From IMG/VR virus record IMGVR_UViG_3300048836_000600, positions 1 through 47,603 of that record: a DNA stretch of 47,603 bases, one strand, 5' to 3'. Each line of letters opens with the position of its first letter. The first letter of the stretch is position 1. Of the stretch, positions 6,434 to 13,985 are shown piece by piece. Source of the stretch: a virus. The position numbers were made by a program, and so were the translations under genes. The notes under the pieces were generated by a model, which had not been told where the DNA came from, did not search any database, and was given only the letters and a program-made list of their open reading frames with translations.

Positions 6434-6652
6434 ATGGGCTACGAGGAAGACAACGCGCAGTTCTATCTCAAGCAGCTGAGGCCGCTGGTCGGCGGCACGA
6501 TCACCAATCTCGTCGATGCAGGCGAGGGCTTCTACGGCTTCAGGATCAAGTGCAAGAGCGGCGTCTCCATGGTGCTTATCCTGTCGCAGGACGACGAAGG
6601 CAATGGGCCGGGGGCGTTCTTCCTTGAGGAGGATAAGCCCGATGCGGCTTAG
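6434..6652 (+). CDS. Small phage protein
   Basis: I choose ATG 6434 because AGGAGACGCAAC precedes it and it lies a normal distance from the promoter. The 72-residue acidic product has a central beta-like part (VSMVLILSQDDEGNGPGAFF). No family recognised. It overlaps the next gene by 11 bases. Confidence 0.7.
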   Translation: MGYEEDNAQFYLKQLRPLVGGTITNLVDAGEGFYGFRIKCKSGVSMVLILSQDDEGNGPGAFFLEEDKPDAA

Positions 6653-6866
6653 GCCAGTGTACAAGGCGGAGCCGCTGGTCGACGATCCAGCGCCGCTGGC
6701 CATGAAGCGCGGCACGGCGATCGAGATATTCGAGCAGTACTACCGCATGACAGATGGCGACCATCCCTCGGTGGACGCTGCTTGCGACGTCTCAGGGGCC
6801 ACGGTGGTGGCATGGTACGAGGAGATAGGGTGGGAGTGGGTAGTGTGCGGAGGACCGTCAGGATGA
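6642..6866 (+). CDS. Small protein with a possible helix-turn-helix
   Basis: The start is ATG 6642, behind GAGGAGG within the previous gene. In the 74-residue product, residues about 43-60 (HPSVDAACDVSGATVVAW) resemble a helix-turn-helix in which a short alanine-rich helix precedes the recognition helix. A role as a small DNA-binding regulator is possible but weakly supported. It shares ATGA with the next gene. Confidence 0.6.
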   Translation: MRLRPVYKAEPLVDDPAPLAMKRGTAIEIFEQYYRMTDGDHPSVDAACDVSGATVVAWYEEIGWEWVVCGGPSG

Positions 6867-7204
6867 GTGACAAGGGCGTTGTAAAGCTGTACGTCAGCCA
6901 CGATATGCTTGGCAACGAGGTCGAACTCGATGTCTTCGTCGGGTACACGGTCACGTCGCGGGGTCGTCCTGCGAAGACGCAGGGCGATCCGAACAACTGC
7001 TACCCGGAAGAGGCGGCGGAGTTCGAGATCGATAAAGTGGCCCATGTCGGCTTCCTAGGGATGCGTTGGGTGATCGACTTTTTTGATCTGCCTATGTCGG
7101 TTTGTAAACGCGCCGAGGAGATGATCACCGACGAGATCTACGAAGGGCAGCCCGAGGACGATCACGAGCGTGACGACGACATCGACGACCGGGAAGAGCG
7201 CTAA
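6863..7204 (+). CDS. Acidic phage protein of unknown function
   Basis: I choose ATG 6863, which shares ATGA with the upstream stop. The 113-residue product has a mixed N-terminal domain and a highly acidic tail (EDDHERDDDIDDREER) like those of DNA mimics or ssDNA-binding proteins. No family recognised. Its stop overlaps the next ATG (TAATG). Confidence 0.65.
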   Translation: MSDKGVVKLYVSHDMLGNEVELDVFVGYTVTSRGRPAKTQGDPNNCYPEEAAEFEIDKVAHVGFLGMRWVIDFFDLPMSVCKRAEEMITDEIYEGQPEDDHERDDDIDDREER

Positions 7205-7629
7205 TGATTCACAATTTGTCCCCCATCACGGGGACGACCAAGTGGTGCGGCCCAGCAGCCTTGTCTGCGCTGCTGGGCATCACCACCGACGAGGCGATGG
7301 CTCGCTTGGAGTTGTGTGGCCCGTCGCGCCACCCGGAGTACACGCAGCCCCTGGACATTATCCGGGTGCTCGAGGACGTTGGCTGGCGGGTGGAGCGGTA
7401 CAAGCTGTTCGATCCCGCCAGTCGACCGACGCTGCTCTGGGCGGTGACGGACTGGATGAGCGATGGCGGGGCGTATCTCGCGGTGACCCCGACGCACTTC
7501 GTGGCTTGTGGCGGCGGCAAGGTGGCCTGCTCAAAGAACCGCGAGCCTTCGGAAGTCACCGTGAAGCACCCGGCGTCCCGCTGGCCTGTTGTGGCGATCT
7601 GGAAGGTCATCCCGCCTGGAAGTGAGTAG
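7204..7629 (+). CDS. C39-like (papain-fold) cysteine peptidase-like protein
   Basis: The 141-residue protein has the motif TKWCGPAALSALLG with the likely nucleophile C15, and THFVAC with the likely histidine H98. This spacing fits the papain-like C39 peptidase fold seen in bacteriocin-processing and phage proteins. There is no signal peptide, so it should act in the cytoplasm. It ends a coupled early operon, not the structural or lysis genes, so host-protein processing is more likely than cell-wall cleavage, but this is inference. The fold call rests on motif reading only. Confidence 0.65.
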   Translation: MIHNLSPITGTTKWCGPAALSALLGITTDEAMARLELCGPSRHPEYTQPLDIIRVLEDVGWRVERYKLFDPASRPTLLWAVTDWMSDGGAYLAVTPTHFVACGGGKVACSKNREPSEVTVKHPASRWPVVAIWKVIPPGSE

Positions 7630-7678
7630 CGGAAGTCTTCAGGTGTGGTATACAGGGTATTCCACATGAGGGGATTCG

Positions 7679-8017
7679 ATGGACATCCGTAATGCGCCTG
7701 TTTTGAAACCGTGGAAGAAACTCGGCTACACGATACTTCCATACACGCCAGACGTCGGCGGGATCTGCTCAGTTCACGCGATCAGTCCGACGACAGACAA
7801 GTACCGCCTTTGGCTTGTAATGGACAGCGGGCGGCTTATACGGGCGCTGGTGATGAGGGCTCCGGTGAAGCCGAAGAGAGCGTGGCGGGCGATTGACGCC
7901 TGCGACGGAACGGACTGGAGCAAGGTTCCTGCAGCATGGCTGGCAGGCAAGGTTGAACAGATACTTAGCGAGGTAACCACTGATGGCGACGAAGAAAAAG
8001 CAAAAGCGCGAGGGTAA
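7679..8017 (+). CDS. Phage protein of unknown function
   Basis: The 112-residue protein starts at ATG 7679 after ATGAGGGGATTCG. It has aromatic- and basic-rich sequence (LKPWKKLGYTILPY) and an acidic-basic C-terminus. No domain recognised. A possible extended -10 (TGGTATACA, near 7645-7653) lies upstream but no clear -35. Its 3' end overlaps the next gene by 35 bases in another frame. Confidence 0.65.
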   Translation: MDIRNAPVLKPWKKLGYTILPYTPDVGGICSVHAISPTTDKYRLWLVMDSGRLIRALVMRAPVKPKRAWRAIDACDGTDWSKVPAAWLAGKVEQILSEVTTDGDEEKAKARG

Positions 8018-8312
8018 GACGAACAACGATCGGCTGCGGGAGATCATGGACGAGCATGGCCTCGGTCGGCGTGACGTGGCCCGCCTGGTTAACCACCGGA
8101 TCGCTCCGAATGGCCAGTGCTACGCGGTCAAGAACTGGTTGTCAGAACCGGATATGCCCGCGTTCCGACGGATGCCGGACACTGCGCTGGCGCTGCTCGA
8201 GCTTCGCGTGGCCAGCCTGACGGCGGCTGAGCGGAAAGCGCTCGAAGGCCCGCTGGACAAAGTGGCCGTTCTCGAGAAGAATCGCGCCAAGCGGAAGTGC
8301 TTTCAGAAGTAG
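7983..8312 (+). CDS. Probable XRE-like DNA-binding protein
   Basis: The 109-residue protein starts at ATG 7983 inside the end of the previous gene. After a Lys-rich start (MATKKKQKREGK), residues about 16-70 read like a Cro/XRE-type helix-turn-helix (RLREIMDEHGLGRRDVARLV, then VKNWL), in which the region before NWL would be the recognition helix. It may regulate early promoters or bind host DNA. The C-terminus is basic. Confidence in the fold is moderate. Confidence 0.65.
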   Translation: MATKKKQKREGKTNNDRLREIMDEHGLGRRDVARLVNHRIAPNGQCYAVKNWLSEPDMPAFRRMPDTALALLELRVASLTAAERKALEGPLDKVAVLEKNRAKRKCFQK

Positions 8313-8320
8313 GAGGACCG

Positions 8321-8566
8321 ATGTCCAATTACGCTGACGTGTTGCGGGAGCGAGCGCGTGAGGCAGCAGAGCGGGAAGAGGCGTTTCTTCCTGCTCCGCT
8401 GTCAGCGCTGGAGATCAAGAACCGGGAGAACCTGCTCCGCTGGCAGACTCGGCGCTACCGTGTCGGGCTGGCAGAGGTCAACGATCGGGTGCAACCATCA
8501 ATGCGGGACCACATCCGTCGGGAGATGCTCCAGCTCCGCAGCTTCTTCGGCCGCTTTGGCACCTGA
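8321..8566 (+). CDS. Small helical phage protein
   Basis: I choose ATG 8321 because AGGAGG lies directly before it. The 81-residue product is strongly helical and charged (ERAREAAEREEAF). No family recognised. Its last 69 bases overlap the 3' end of the leftward gene at 8498 tail to tail. Confidence 0.65.
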   Translation: MSNYADVLRERAREAAEREEAFLPAPLSALEIKNRENLLRWQTRRYRVGLAEVNDRVQPSMRDHIRREMLQLRSFFGRFGT

Positions 8567-8929
8567 CGTGTACTTCGCGGCACCGATCAATTCCAGGAGG
8601 TTTCGGGCCTTGTTCTTGGCCTGGATTGCCTCTACGCGGTGGGTATGATCCACTTCGACATTGCCCTCGACGTGCATGTGCACAGCCCGAACTTCGGGCC
8701 GCGTGTACTTGAGGAGAGTCTTCGCGGCGTTCAGCCGGAGCTCTGGCGATGGCCCTATCCAGTGGACCTCGCCGTCTTCACCGACAACCGGGGTCGACTC
8801 GGCAAAAACCATGTCCGTGACCACGCGCAGCGGGTCGGCATCCTTGATGCCGTACTTCGTGAAAGCGTGCTCTTCGACCAGCGCCTGAGCAGCTTCCCAC
8901 GGGGTCCGAAAGGGCTTGATGGCGGGCAT
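8498..8929 (-). CDS. Probable terminase small subunit-like protein
   Basis: The 143-residue protein begins MPAIKPFRTPWEAAQ and contains PELRLNAAKTLLKYTRPEVR, then a histidine-rich short strand region. I associate this pattern with small terminase subunits of tailed phages, which recognise packaging sites and recruit the large subunit. An acidic/helical C-terminus follows. It lies far from the head genes and convergent to an early gene. No strong ribosome-binding site is visible. It could instead be another DNA-binding phage protein. Confidence 0.6.
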   Translation of the reverse strand: MPAIKPFRTPWEAAQALVEEHAFTKYGIKDADPLRVVTDMVFAESTPVVGEDGEVHWIGPSPELRLNAAKTLLKYTRPEVRAVHMHVEGNVEVDHTHRVEAIQAKNKARNLLELIGAAKYTSGAKAAEEAAELEHLPTDVVPH

Positions 8930-8980
8930 ATCACAGGTGTCGGGAAACTTTACACGTAATCAACCTACCACGGGTGCCCC

Positions 8981-9208
8981 ATGAATGACAAGGTCGAAGT
9001 TGCTGTGCGCGTCGAGCCATTACCAGGTCCAGGCGATCCGCAGATCACGTACTGCGTGCCGACGGACATTCGGAATATGGCGACGATCCTCGAGACCGCC
9101 TACGATCTTGTGGACCTCGTTTACCTGCACAAGCTGCTGGCCGAGGGCATAACGCGGGCCTTGCTGGAGGAGTATCCCGGCCCTGCGAACCCGCTGGAGA
9201 TCAACTAG
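8981..9208 (+). CDS. Small phage protein of unknown function
   Basis: The 75-residue protein starts at ATG 8981; the ribosome-binding site is poor. The sequence looks like real protein (helical middle ILETAYDLVDLVYLHKLL). It is divergent from the gene at 8498 and convergent with the primase gene, with which it shares a palindromic CTAG stop (both stops in four bases). Confidence 0.5.
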   Translation: MNDKVEVAVRVEPLPGPGDPQITYCVPTDIRNMATILETAYDLVDLVYLHKLLAEGITRALLEEYPGPANPLEIN

Positions 9209-11670
9209 AACTTCTCGAAACCTTCGGTCTTCGGGCCGGGGACCGGTGGCGGCTTGTTCTCGTCCGCGCCTGCTGGGCGCATATCCGACCAGCTCCCCTG
9301 ATAGGCCCGCTTCAGCGTTTCGTCGGACTGCTTATCCCAGAACTTGTGGTGCCGGCAGGCGAACAGGGTGACCCTCTCGGTGCCTATTCGCAGGCGCTTG
9401 ATCAGCCTGCCGCTGTCGTAGCGGGAGAGCGCCCGTTCAAGCGAGGGCAGGCGCACGCGGCTGCCGTACTCGTCGCGCAGGAATTCCATCATGTCCGCTG
9501 TGCTCAGCAGATCCTGATGGAACGGCGGCGCGAAGTTTCTGATCATATCCAGGATGAACGCAGTGCGGGTGTCGGCACCCTCTGCCATTCTCGTCTTCGC
9601 TTCAGTGTGCGGTGCCGGGGCGCTGGCGTCGAAGGCGCTGACGTCGCGCTGTGCCAGCCAGCCGAAGACCTCGCGGGCACCACCATTGCGGAGCCACGCG
9701 TAGTACGACTGGAACTGATCGGACGACCACCGCTGATCCTGAGTGTGCGGTATGTCGTAGATCAGCAGGCGCCTGTCCGTGTCCTCGATGGCAACCGGGA
9801 CATCCTTGTTGGAGAAGGCGATGACCTGCACGAGATTGTCGATCTCGATTTGCTTCATGCCCTTGACGTTGATGTTCAGCTTGGTCGGCGGCGCAGCCAG
9901 CAGCGGCTTCATGTAGTCGTACGTGCTGTTGCGGTGGCCGATCGTGTCCAGTTCACTAATGACAAGCAGTTTTGTCTGCAGCAAGTATTCGTTGAAACTT
10001 GAATCCAGGTTTCGGCTGGTGATGTCCCGGCTATTCCCGTTGCCGAAGATCTCGCGCAGCGGTTCGATGAGCGTGTCCTTGCCAACACCCTGCGTGGTAC
10101 TGATCAGCAGCAGGCCGTGGTTCACTTTCCTCTCAGGGTACTGAATCAGGAAGGCCATCCAGTTGAGGATATGCTCCCGGATTTCCAGGTCGGTGATCAG
10201 GTACTCGATCAGCTCGAGCCATGGGGCGGGCGTAACGTCGTAGATTGGCGTGAGGGCGAACCCTTGCCACGCGTTGAGCCGCTTTTGCCCGCTCTCGTCC
10301 GTGACGATCAGCGTGCCATTTGGCCGATAGGTGTGGTCGTAGACCTTGGACGTCAGCGGGTCATTTAGCATCGTGCTGGCCGCGGCCATCGGGCCGTTGA
10401 GCGTGTGGTTTGGCGAGGAGGCCCACAGGGAATTGAACGCCTGCTGGTCGAGCTCTTCCTTGGTGCGGACGTTGAAGAACGTCTTGTGGCGGGTGACGTA
10501 CAGCCAGTCGAGCTGCATATCGCTCACGTAGTTGATGTCGTCCGGGCAGTCGACGCGCTTGAACTGCAGGCATCGCTTGCACTGGGAGTCTTTTGCTTCG
10601 GCGTGCGTTTCGCAGGACAGTTTGCTTTTGTGGAGGAACTCCTGCGTGCTGAGAGCCTGGCTCTTGAGCGTGGCGCAGTACTGGCTGACACGGGCGGTCT
10701 CGCCGACTTCCGCAAACTCTGCTTTGTCCAGCAGCGACTGAAGCTGCTCCTCGCCCCAGTGCTCGGGCAGATCATCCGCGAGATCCCACTTGTTCGGCAG
10801 GGCCTTCTGCTCGAACACCGGCACGACCTTGACCTTCACGCCGCGCTTGAGCAGGAACGTGCTCAGGCTCTGGGCGCCGTGGGCCATCGCGTGGCCGGCC
10901 TTGTCATTGTCAGGCCAGAGGGTCGCTTGCGTGACCAGCTTCCCGCCCAGTAATGGCTCCCAATTTATTCTGTTGTAGTTGTTGGCCCCACCGGGAAATG
11001 CAATGACGACGGCGTCAGGGAAGTGGATCCGCGCAGCGTCAGCGGCTTTCTCCCCTTCGACCAGCAGGATAAGCCGCGTCCACCAATCGTCGATCAGCTG
11101 CTCGAGGCCGTAGAGCGGAAGCTCTGTGTCCGGGCCGTACCACGACCAGACCATGTTTTCGGGCTCGCCGATCGGGGTGTACAGCGCCAGGCGGCGGTAG
11201 ATCTTCGACGTCTTGCCATCCGGTTCCTGCACGTTGAACCGGGCGTTGAACAGGATCACTTCCTTGTTCTGGTTCAGGTAGGCCCACAGCATGTCCGGGG
11301 CGCGGGAGCCATGCACCTTATTGAGGTAGCACTCTCGAAGTATCGACGGAGCGTTTGAAGGGACGGGGTTGATCCATGTCCCGCGCTGGTCCTTTTTCAG
11401 GTTCCGCTGTCTATTTACGGCTGCCTTGTCGCTGATCTTGAACTCAGCCGAGACGGCTTTGATCAGTTCAGGCTTGTTTGTATCTCCGCAGGCGTGGCAA
11501 TGTAAGAGGATGCTTTTCTCGGTGGGCGTGACATGCAGGTTAGGGGTTCCACTGTCGCCATGTATTGGGCAGAGTGTGTGCCAGCTGCCGTCTGCTAGTG
11601 CAGTCTCCTTCCCCTTACCGTAGTGGTGCGCAATTACTTCTGCTTGCTGTACCCAGTTTGTTGCGACCAC
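9205..11670 (-). CDS. Primase-helicase (CHC2/Toprim-like plus DUF5906-type SF3 helicase)
   Basis: The 821-residue protein makes primers and unwinds DNA at the fork. Residues 34-62 hold a zinc-binding CPIHGD...HCHACGD module of primases. A Toprim-like part follows, with LLVEGEKAAD (E206) and WPDND (D254). A second cysteine cluster lies at about 353-375. The C-terminal helicase has Walker A TQGVGKDT (526-533), Walker B LLVISELD (568-575) and a DTDRR arginine-finger region (631-634), as in DUF5906/D5-like proteins. I chose GTG 11670, with AGGAA upstream. It is transcribed opposite to the other replication genes. Confidence 0.9.
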   Translation of the reverse strand: MVATNWVQQAEVIAHHYGKGKETALADGSWHTLCPIHGDSGTPNLHVTPTEKSILLHCHACGDTNKPELIKAVSAEFKISDKAAVNRQRNLKKDQRGTWINPVPSNAPSILRECYLNKVHGSRAPDMLWAYLNQNKEVILFNARFNVQEPDGKTSKIYRRLALYTPIGEPENMVWSWYGPDTELPLYGLEQLIDDWWTRLILLVEGEKAADAARIHFPDAVVIAFPGGANNYNRINWEPLLGGKLVTQATLWPDNDKAGHAMAHGAQSLSTFLLKRGVKVKVVPVFEQKALPNKWDLADDLPEHWGEEQLQSLLDKAEFAEVGETARVSQYCATLKSQALSTQEFLHKSKLSCETHAEAKDSQCKRCLQFKRVDCPDDINYVSDMQLDWLYVTRHKTFFNVRTKEELDQQAFNSLWASSPNHTLNGPMAAASTMLNDPLTSKVYDHTYRPNGTLIVTDESGQKRLNAWQGFALTPIYDVTPAPWLELIEYLITDLEIREHILNWMAFLIQYPERKVNHGLLLISTTQGVGKDTLIEPLREIFGNGNSRDITSRNLDSSFNEYLLQTKLLVISELDTIGHRNSTYDYMKPLLAAPPTKLNINVKGMKQIEIDNLVQVIAFSNKDVPVAIEDTDRRLLIYDIPHTQDQRWSSDQFQSYYAWLRNGGAREVFGWLAQRDVSAFDASAPAPHTEAKTRMAEGADTRTAFILDMIRNFAPPFHQDLLSTADMMEFLRDEYGSRVRLPSLERALSRYDSGRLIKRLRIGTERVTLFACRHHKFWDKQSDETLKRAYQGSWSDMRPAGADENKPPPVPGPKTEGFEKF

Positions 11671-11741
11671 GTTGTGGTTCCTGTGTCATGTTCTGCGGGT
11701 CGAAGAATCTAGCACACTCTTCGCAGAGAAAGCCAGCTTTA

Positions 11742-11773
11742 TTTTCCGGTAAATAGGGGTTGTTTTCCGGTAA
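11742..11773. repeat. Paired TTTTCCGGTAA direct repeats in the divergent control region
   Basis: TTTTCCGGTAA occurs at 11742-11752 and 11763-11773, offset by 21 bp (two helical turns). The right copy overlaps the -35 and spacer of the rightward promoter, and both lie upstream of the primase gene. This is a good candidate operator for a dimer-of-dimers regulator. Confidence 0.7.
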
Positions 11774-11788
11774 GCCAATGGCTATACT
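11760..11788 (+). promoter_or_regulatory. Promoter for the replication-side rightward genes
   Basis: TTGTTT (11760-11765), a 17-bp spacer, TATACT (11783-11788). It leads to the exported protein gene at 11840, which has GGAGGAGAGACC before the ATG. The direct repeats overlap it. Confidence 0.65.
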
Positions 11789-11839
11789 GCGTCGGCATTA
11801 TTGGTTCAGCTGCTTGACTTATATTTTGGAGGAGAGACC

Positions 11840-12382
11840 ATGAACATCGCTCGCACCCTTACCGCCGTTGTCCTGCTTGTAGCCGCGGCCACCGCCATGG
11901 CTGCCGACGTGTCCTTCACGTACCCGACTCAGAATACCGATGGTACGACGATCCCCGCCACGGGCAAAGGGGCGCTGGCCAGCTCGAAGATTTCTCATGG
12001 CCCCTGCTTGAATGGCGCGTTGGTTCTGCCGCCGGCAGGTACCGTGACGCTGGCCGCGGGTGTCACGGCTGCGACGGTCCCTGACGTTGTCGATGCCAAT
12101 ACCTGCGTCAACGTGACCGTAACCAATGGCTTCGGCAAAGAGTCGGCTCCTGCCAACGGCATGAAAGTCTTTGTCGCGCCCACCCCGAATGCACCGACCA
12201 TGGTGACGATACGCACGACTGCCCTGCGGCTGAAGATCACCAAGGCCGGCCCTCGGTTCGTTCGCACTTCCGACGTCCCCCTGGGCGTGACGTGTGACAA
12301 GGTTGAGTCCAATAAACCGTGGCTTGGCATGTACGAAGGCAAGCTGGTTGTCTGTGGGCCGAAGCCTGCTGATGCAGGCTAA
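11840..12382 (+). CDS. Exported beta-rich protein with signal peptide
   Basis: I choose ATG 11840, behind GGAGGAGAGACC. Residues 1-22 form a Sec signal peptide (RTLTAVVLLVAAATAMA, cleavage after AMA). The mature part of about 158 residues is Thr/Val-rich and beta-like, resembling an Ig- or fibronectin-like domain, with four cysteines (C56, C89, C152, C172) that could form two disulfides in the periplasm. No family recognised. As a promoter-proximal periplasmic protein it may change the envelope or block superinfection; that is inference. Confidence 0.75.
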   Translation: MNIARTLTAVVLLVAAATAMAADVSFTYPTQNTDGTTIPATGKGALASSKISHGPCLNGALVLPPAGTVTLAAGVTAATVPDVVDANTCVNVTVTNGFGKESAPANGMKVFVAPTPNAPTMVTIRTTALRLKITKAGPRFVRTSDVPLGVTCDKVESNKPWLGMYEGKLVVCGPKPADAG

Positions 12383-12590
12383 ATGCCCGCAGCTGCAACG
12401 GCACCCTTACCAACGTCCTTGGTGGATACGCTGGGAGCAGCTGACTGGGAGGAAAGTCCCAGCAGCGATCGCCGTAAACCGTATCAAGGGCGGGTTAAGG
12501 CCCAGAGTGGAGGAGCTGCTCGATGCTGAAGAGGATGTACAGGTATCTGCTGAACCTGCTCGTCGGGTATCAGCAGCTGGTCGAAAGTAA
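12372..12590 (+). CDS. Possible small basic phage protein
   Basis: A 72-residue frame starts at ATG 12372, overlapping the previous gene by 11 bases. Its reading (HPYQRPWWIRWEQLTGRKVP) looks like real protein more than the other two frames do. The ribosome-binding site is weak. A 48-residue frame directly after the upstream stop (12383-12529) is the alternative. Low to moderate confidence. Confidence 0.45.
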   Translation: MQAKCPQLQRHPYQRPWWIRWEQLTGRKVPAAIAVNRIKGGLRPRVEELLDAEEDVQVSAEPARRVSAAGRK

Positions 12591-12612
12591 CACCCATGAG
12601 GAGGGCCAAAAC

Positions 12613-12744
12613 GTGGCGACAAAAAAGACTGCCGGAAAGAAAAAGAAAAAGGTGGGCAAAGCCCGCAGTGCCGTGACAGGCAAGTACGTCACGCCGAAGT
12701 TCGCTGACGAGAACAAGGCGACGACTGTCAAAGAGCGGAAGTAA
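12613..12744 (+). CDS. Small Lys-rich phage protein (RSAVTGKYV family type)
   Basis: I choose GTG 12613 because GAGGAGGGCCAAAAC precedes it; the 43-residue product starts ATKKTAGKKKKK and has KARSAVTGKYVTPKF, a pattern I recall from tiny proteins in many phages (sequence SAVTGxxVT, then TTVxE). Function unknown; the charge suggests nucleic-acid binding. The same frame extends upstream to ATG 12523 (73 residues), which also has a good GGAGGAG site. Confidence 0.6.
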   Translation: MATKKTAGKKKKKVGKARSAVTGKYVTPKFADENKATTVKERK

Positions 12745-12748
12745 CGGG

Positions 12749-13378
12749 ATGGGTATTGGCGGGAACGCGACCTACTCGCACGTGCTGAAGTGGCGCTTGA
12801 TCGGGCTTACCGGACTGGCAGGCTGCGGCAAGGATACGGCAGCAACGCTACTGTTGCGGGACTGCCCCGGCAACCGCCTCGCCTTGGCCAGCCCGATCAA
12901 GTCCGCGCTGAATGATCTGTTCGGGTTCAGGGACAGCGACTGGGAGAACCGCGAATGGAAGGAAGCCGTGCTCCCGTCTCTTGGTGTGAGCCCACGGCAT
13001 CTGGCGCAGACGCTCGGGACAGAGTGGGGCCGAAGGATGGTGTCACAGGACATCTGGCTTCACGCAGCAGCCGCGTCGGCAGATCGGAGATTCAATAAGT
13101 GGCTACCCCTTATCATCACGGATATCCGCTTCCCGAACGAGGCAGCCTGGATTCGTGGGAAGGGCGGAGTAGTCGTGGAGATCAAGCGGCCGGGGCTGGT
13201 GCAGGACGCGCACGCTTCAGAGGCAGGCATCGGCGGGCCGGGGGACATCGTCATCGAGAATTTCGGCAGCCTTGCTGATCTCTCTGAGCGGCTGCTTGCG
13301 CAGTTGGCCATGCCGATTGCTGCGTGGACTGCCCCAGTTACGCCTAGTGACTACAGACAGGAGTACCTTAATGGATAA
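12749..13378 (+). CDS. Deoxynucleoside monophosphate kinase
   Basis: The 209-residue protein phosphorylates dNMPs to dNDPs for phage DNA synthesis. It carries the P-loop GLAGCGKDT (22-30), then LASPIKSALNDLFG and TDIRFPNEA, a set typical of phage dNMP kinases of the T4 gp1 type. Walker-A Lys and Thr are present. It overlaps the next gene by eight bases, near the polymerase gene, consistent with a nucleotide supply role. The ribosome-binding site is modest. Confidence 0.85.
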   Translation: MGIGGNATYSHVLKWRLIGLTGLAGCGKDTAATLLLRDCPGNRLALASPIKSALNDLFGFRDSDWENREWKEAVLPSLGVSPRHLAQTLGTEWGRRMVSQDIWLHAAAASADRRFNKWLPLIITDIRFPNEAAWIRGKGGVVVEIKRPGLVQDAHASEAGIGGPGDIVIENFGSLADLSERLLAQLAMPIAAWTAPVTPSDYRQEYLNG

Positions 13379-13652
13379 GGTGATGCTCGGATTTACCATG
13401 GTGATGCTCTTGCTCTTGCTCCTGATATCACCGCGCTGCTCTCAGGCAGCAGAAACCGGCCGGCGCTACGACAACTTGGGCAAGTACAGCGGCTCGTACC
13501 AGAAGAACAAGGACGGGGATATCCGCCTGTATGACGAGCTCGGCGCCTTCGAGGGAACCATCCGCAAGGACAAGGATGGCGGACGGCGCTACGACGAACT
13601 GAACGAGTACCGCGGTCGCTACACCGAGCGGGACACTGACACGGACTTTTGA
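13371..13652 (+). CDS. Small exported protein with three tandem YD repeats
   Basis: I choose ATG 13371, with AGGAG upstream. The 93-residue protein has an N-terminal signal or membrane segment (GFTMVMLLLLLLISPRCSQA, cleavage likely after SQA). It then has three near-tandem repeats of about 20 residues, each starting (R)xYDxL: RRYDNLGKYSG (31-), RLYDELGAFEG (52-), RRYDELNEYRG (72-), with KNKDG or KDKDG between. The mature protein is small, charged and likely periplasmic. No phage function is known to me. Confidence 0.75.
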   Translation: MDKVMLGFTMVMLLLLLLISPRCSQAAETGRRYDNLGKYSGSYQKNKDGDIRLYDELGAFEGTIRKDKDGGRRYDELNEYRGRYTERDTDTDF

Positions 13653-13661
13653 GCGTGAGGC

Positions 13662-13985
13662 ATGACCCAAAAAACAAAAATAAGAAAGCGGGCTGCAGTC
13701 TATCGGTTGCTTGTTGACCCGGAGCGCGTCGTCCCCGGTGACAACATTCACGGATGGATCCTGGATATCTTGATTGCTGCTGGCGGGCGGATGTCTCGAG
13801 AAGACATGGTCCGCAAGTTCACGACCATGCTGCGACGGAAGCGGCCACAGATGTCCGTGCGCCCCAGTTCTGTGCTGAGCAAGCACCAGAGATACTTGCA
13901 GGACCAGAACGTCCTGCAGATCGTCGACGCTGCCGGCAAGCCCGTCGCCCCGCGTAAGCGGGTGTCGCTGTTGAGGAGAAAGTAG
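13662..13985 (+). CDS. Basic phage protein, possible winged helix
   Basis: The 107-residue basic protein starts at ATG 13662. A central region (GWILDILIAAGGRMSREDMV, then RPSSVLSKHQRYLQDQNVLQ) resembles a winged-helix domain. The C-terminus is Arg/Lys-rich. It sits two genes before DNA polymerase and ends overlapping the next gene by one base. DNA binding is plausible; no family name assigned. Confidence 0.65.
   Translation: MTQKTKIRKRAAVYRLLVDPERVVPGDNIHGWILDILIAAGGRMSREDMVRKFTTMLRRKRPQMSVRPSSVLSKHQRYLQDQNVLQIVDAAGKPVAPRKRVSLLRRK

Noticed and set aside
12383-12529. A 48-residue frame directly after the exported protein stop
   Set aside because: No ribosome-binding site and an Ala/Ser/Pro-rich reading; the frame from 12372 looks better, though both are uncertain.
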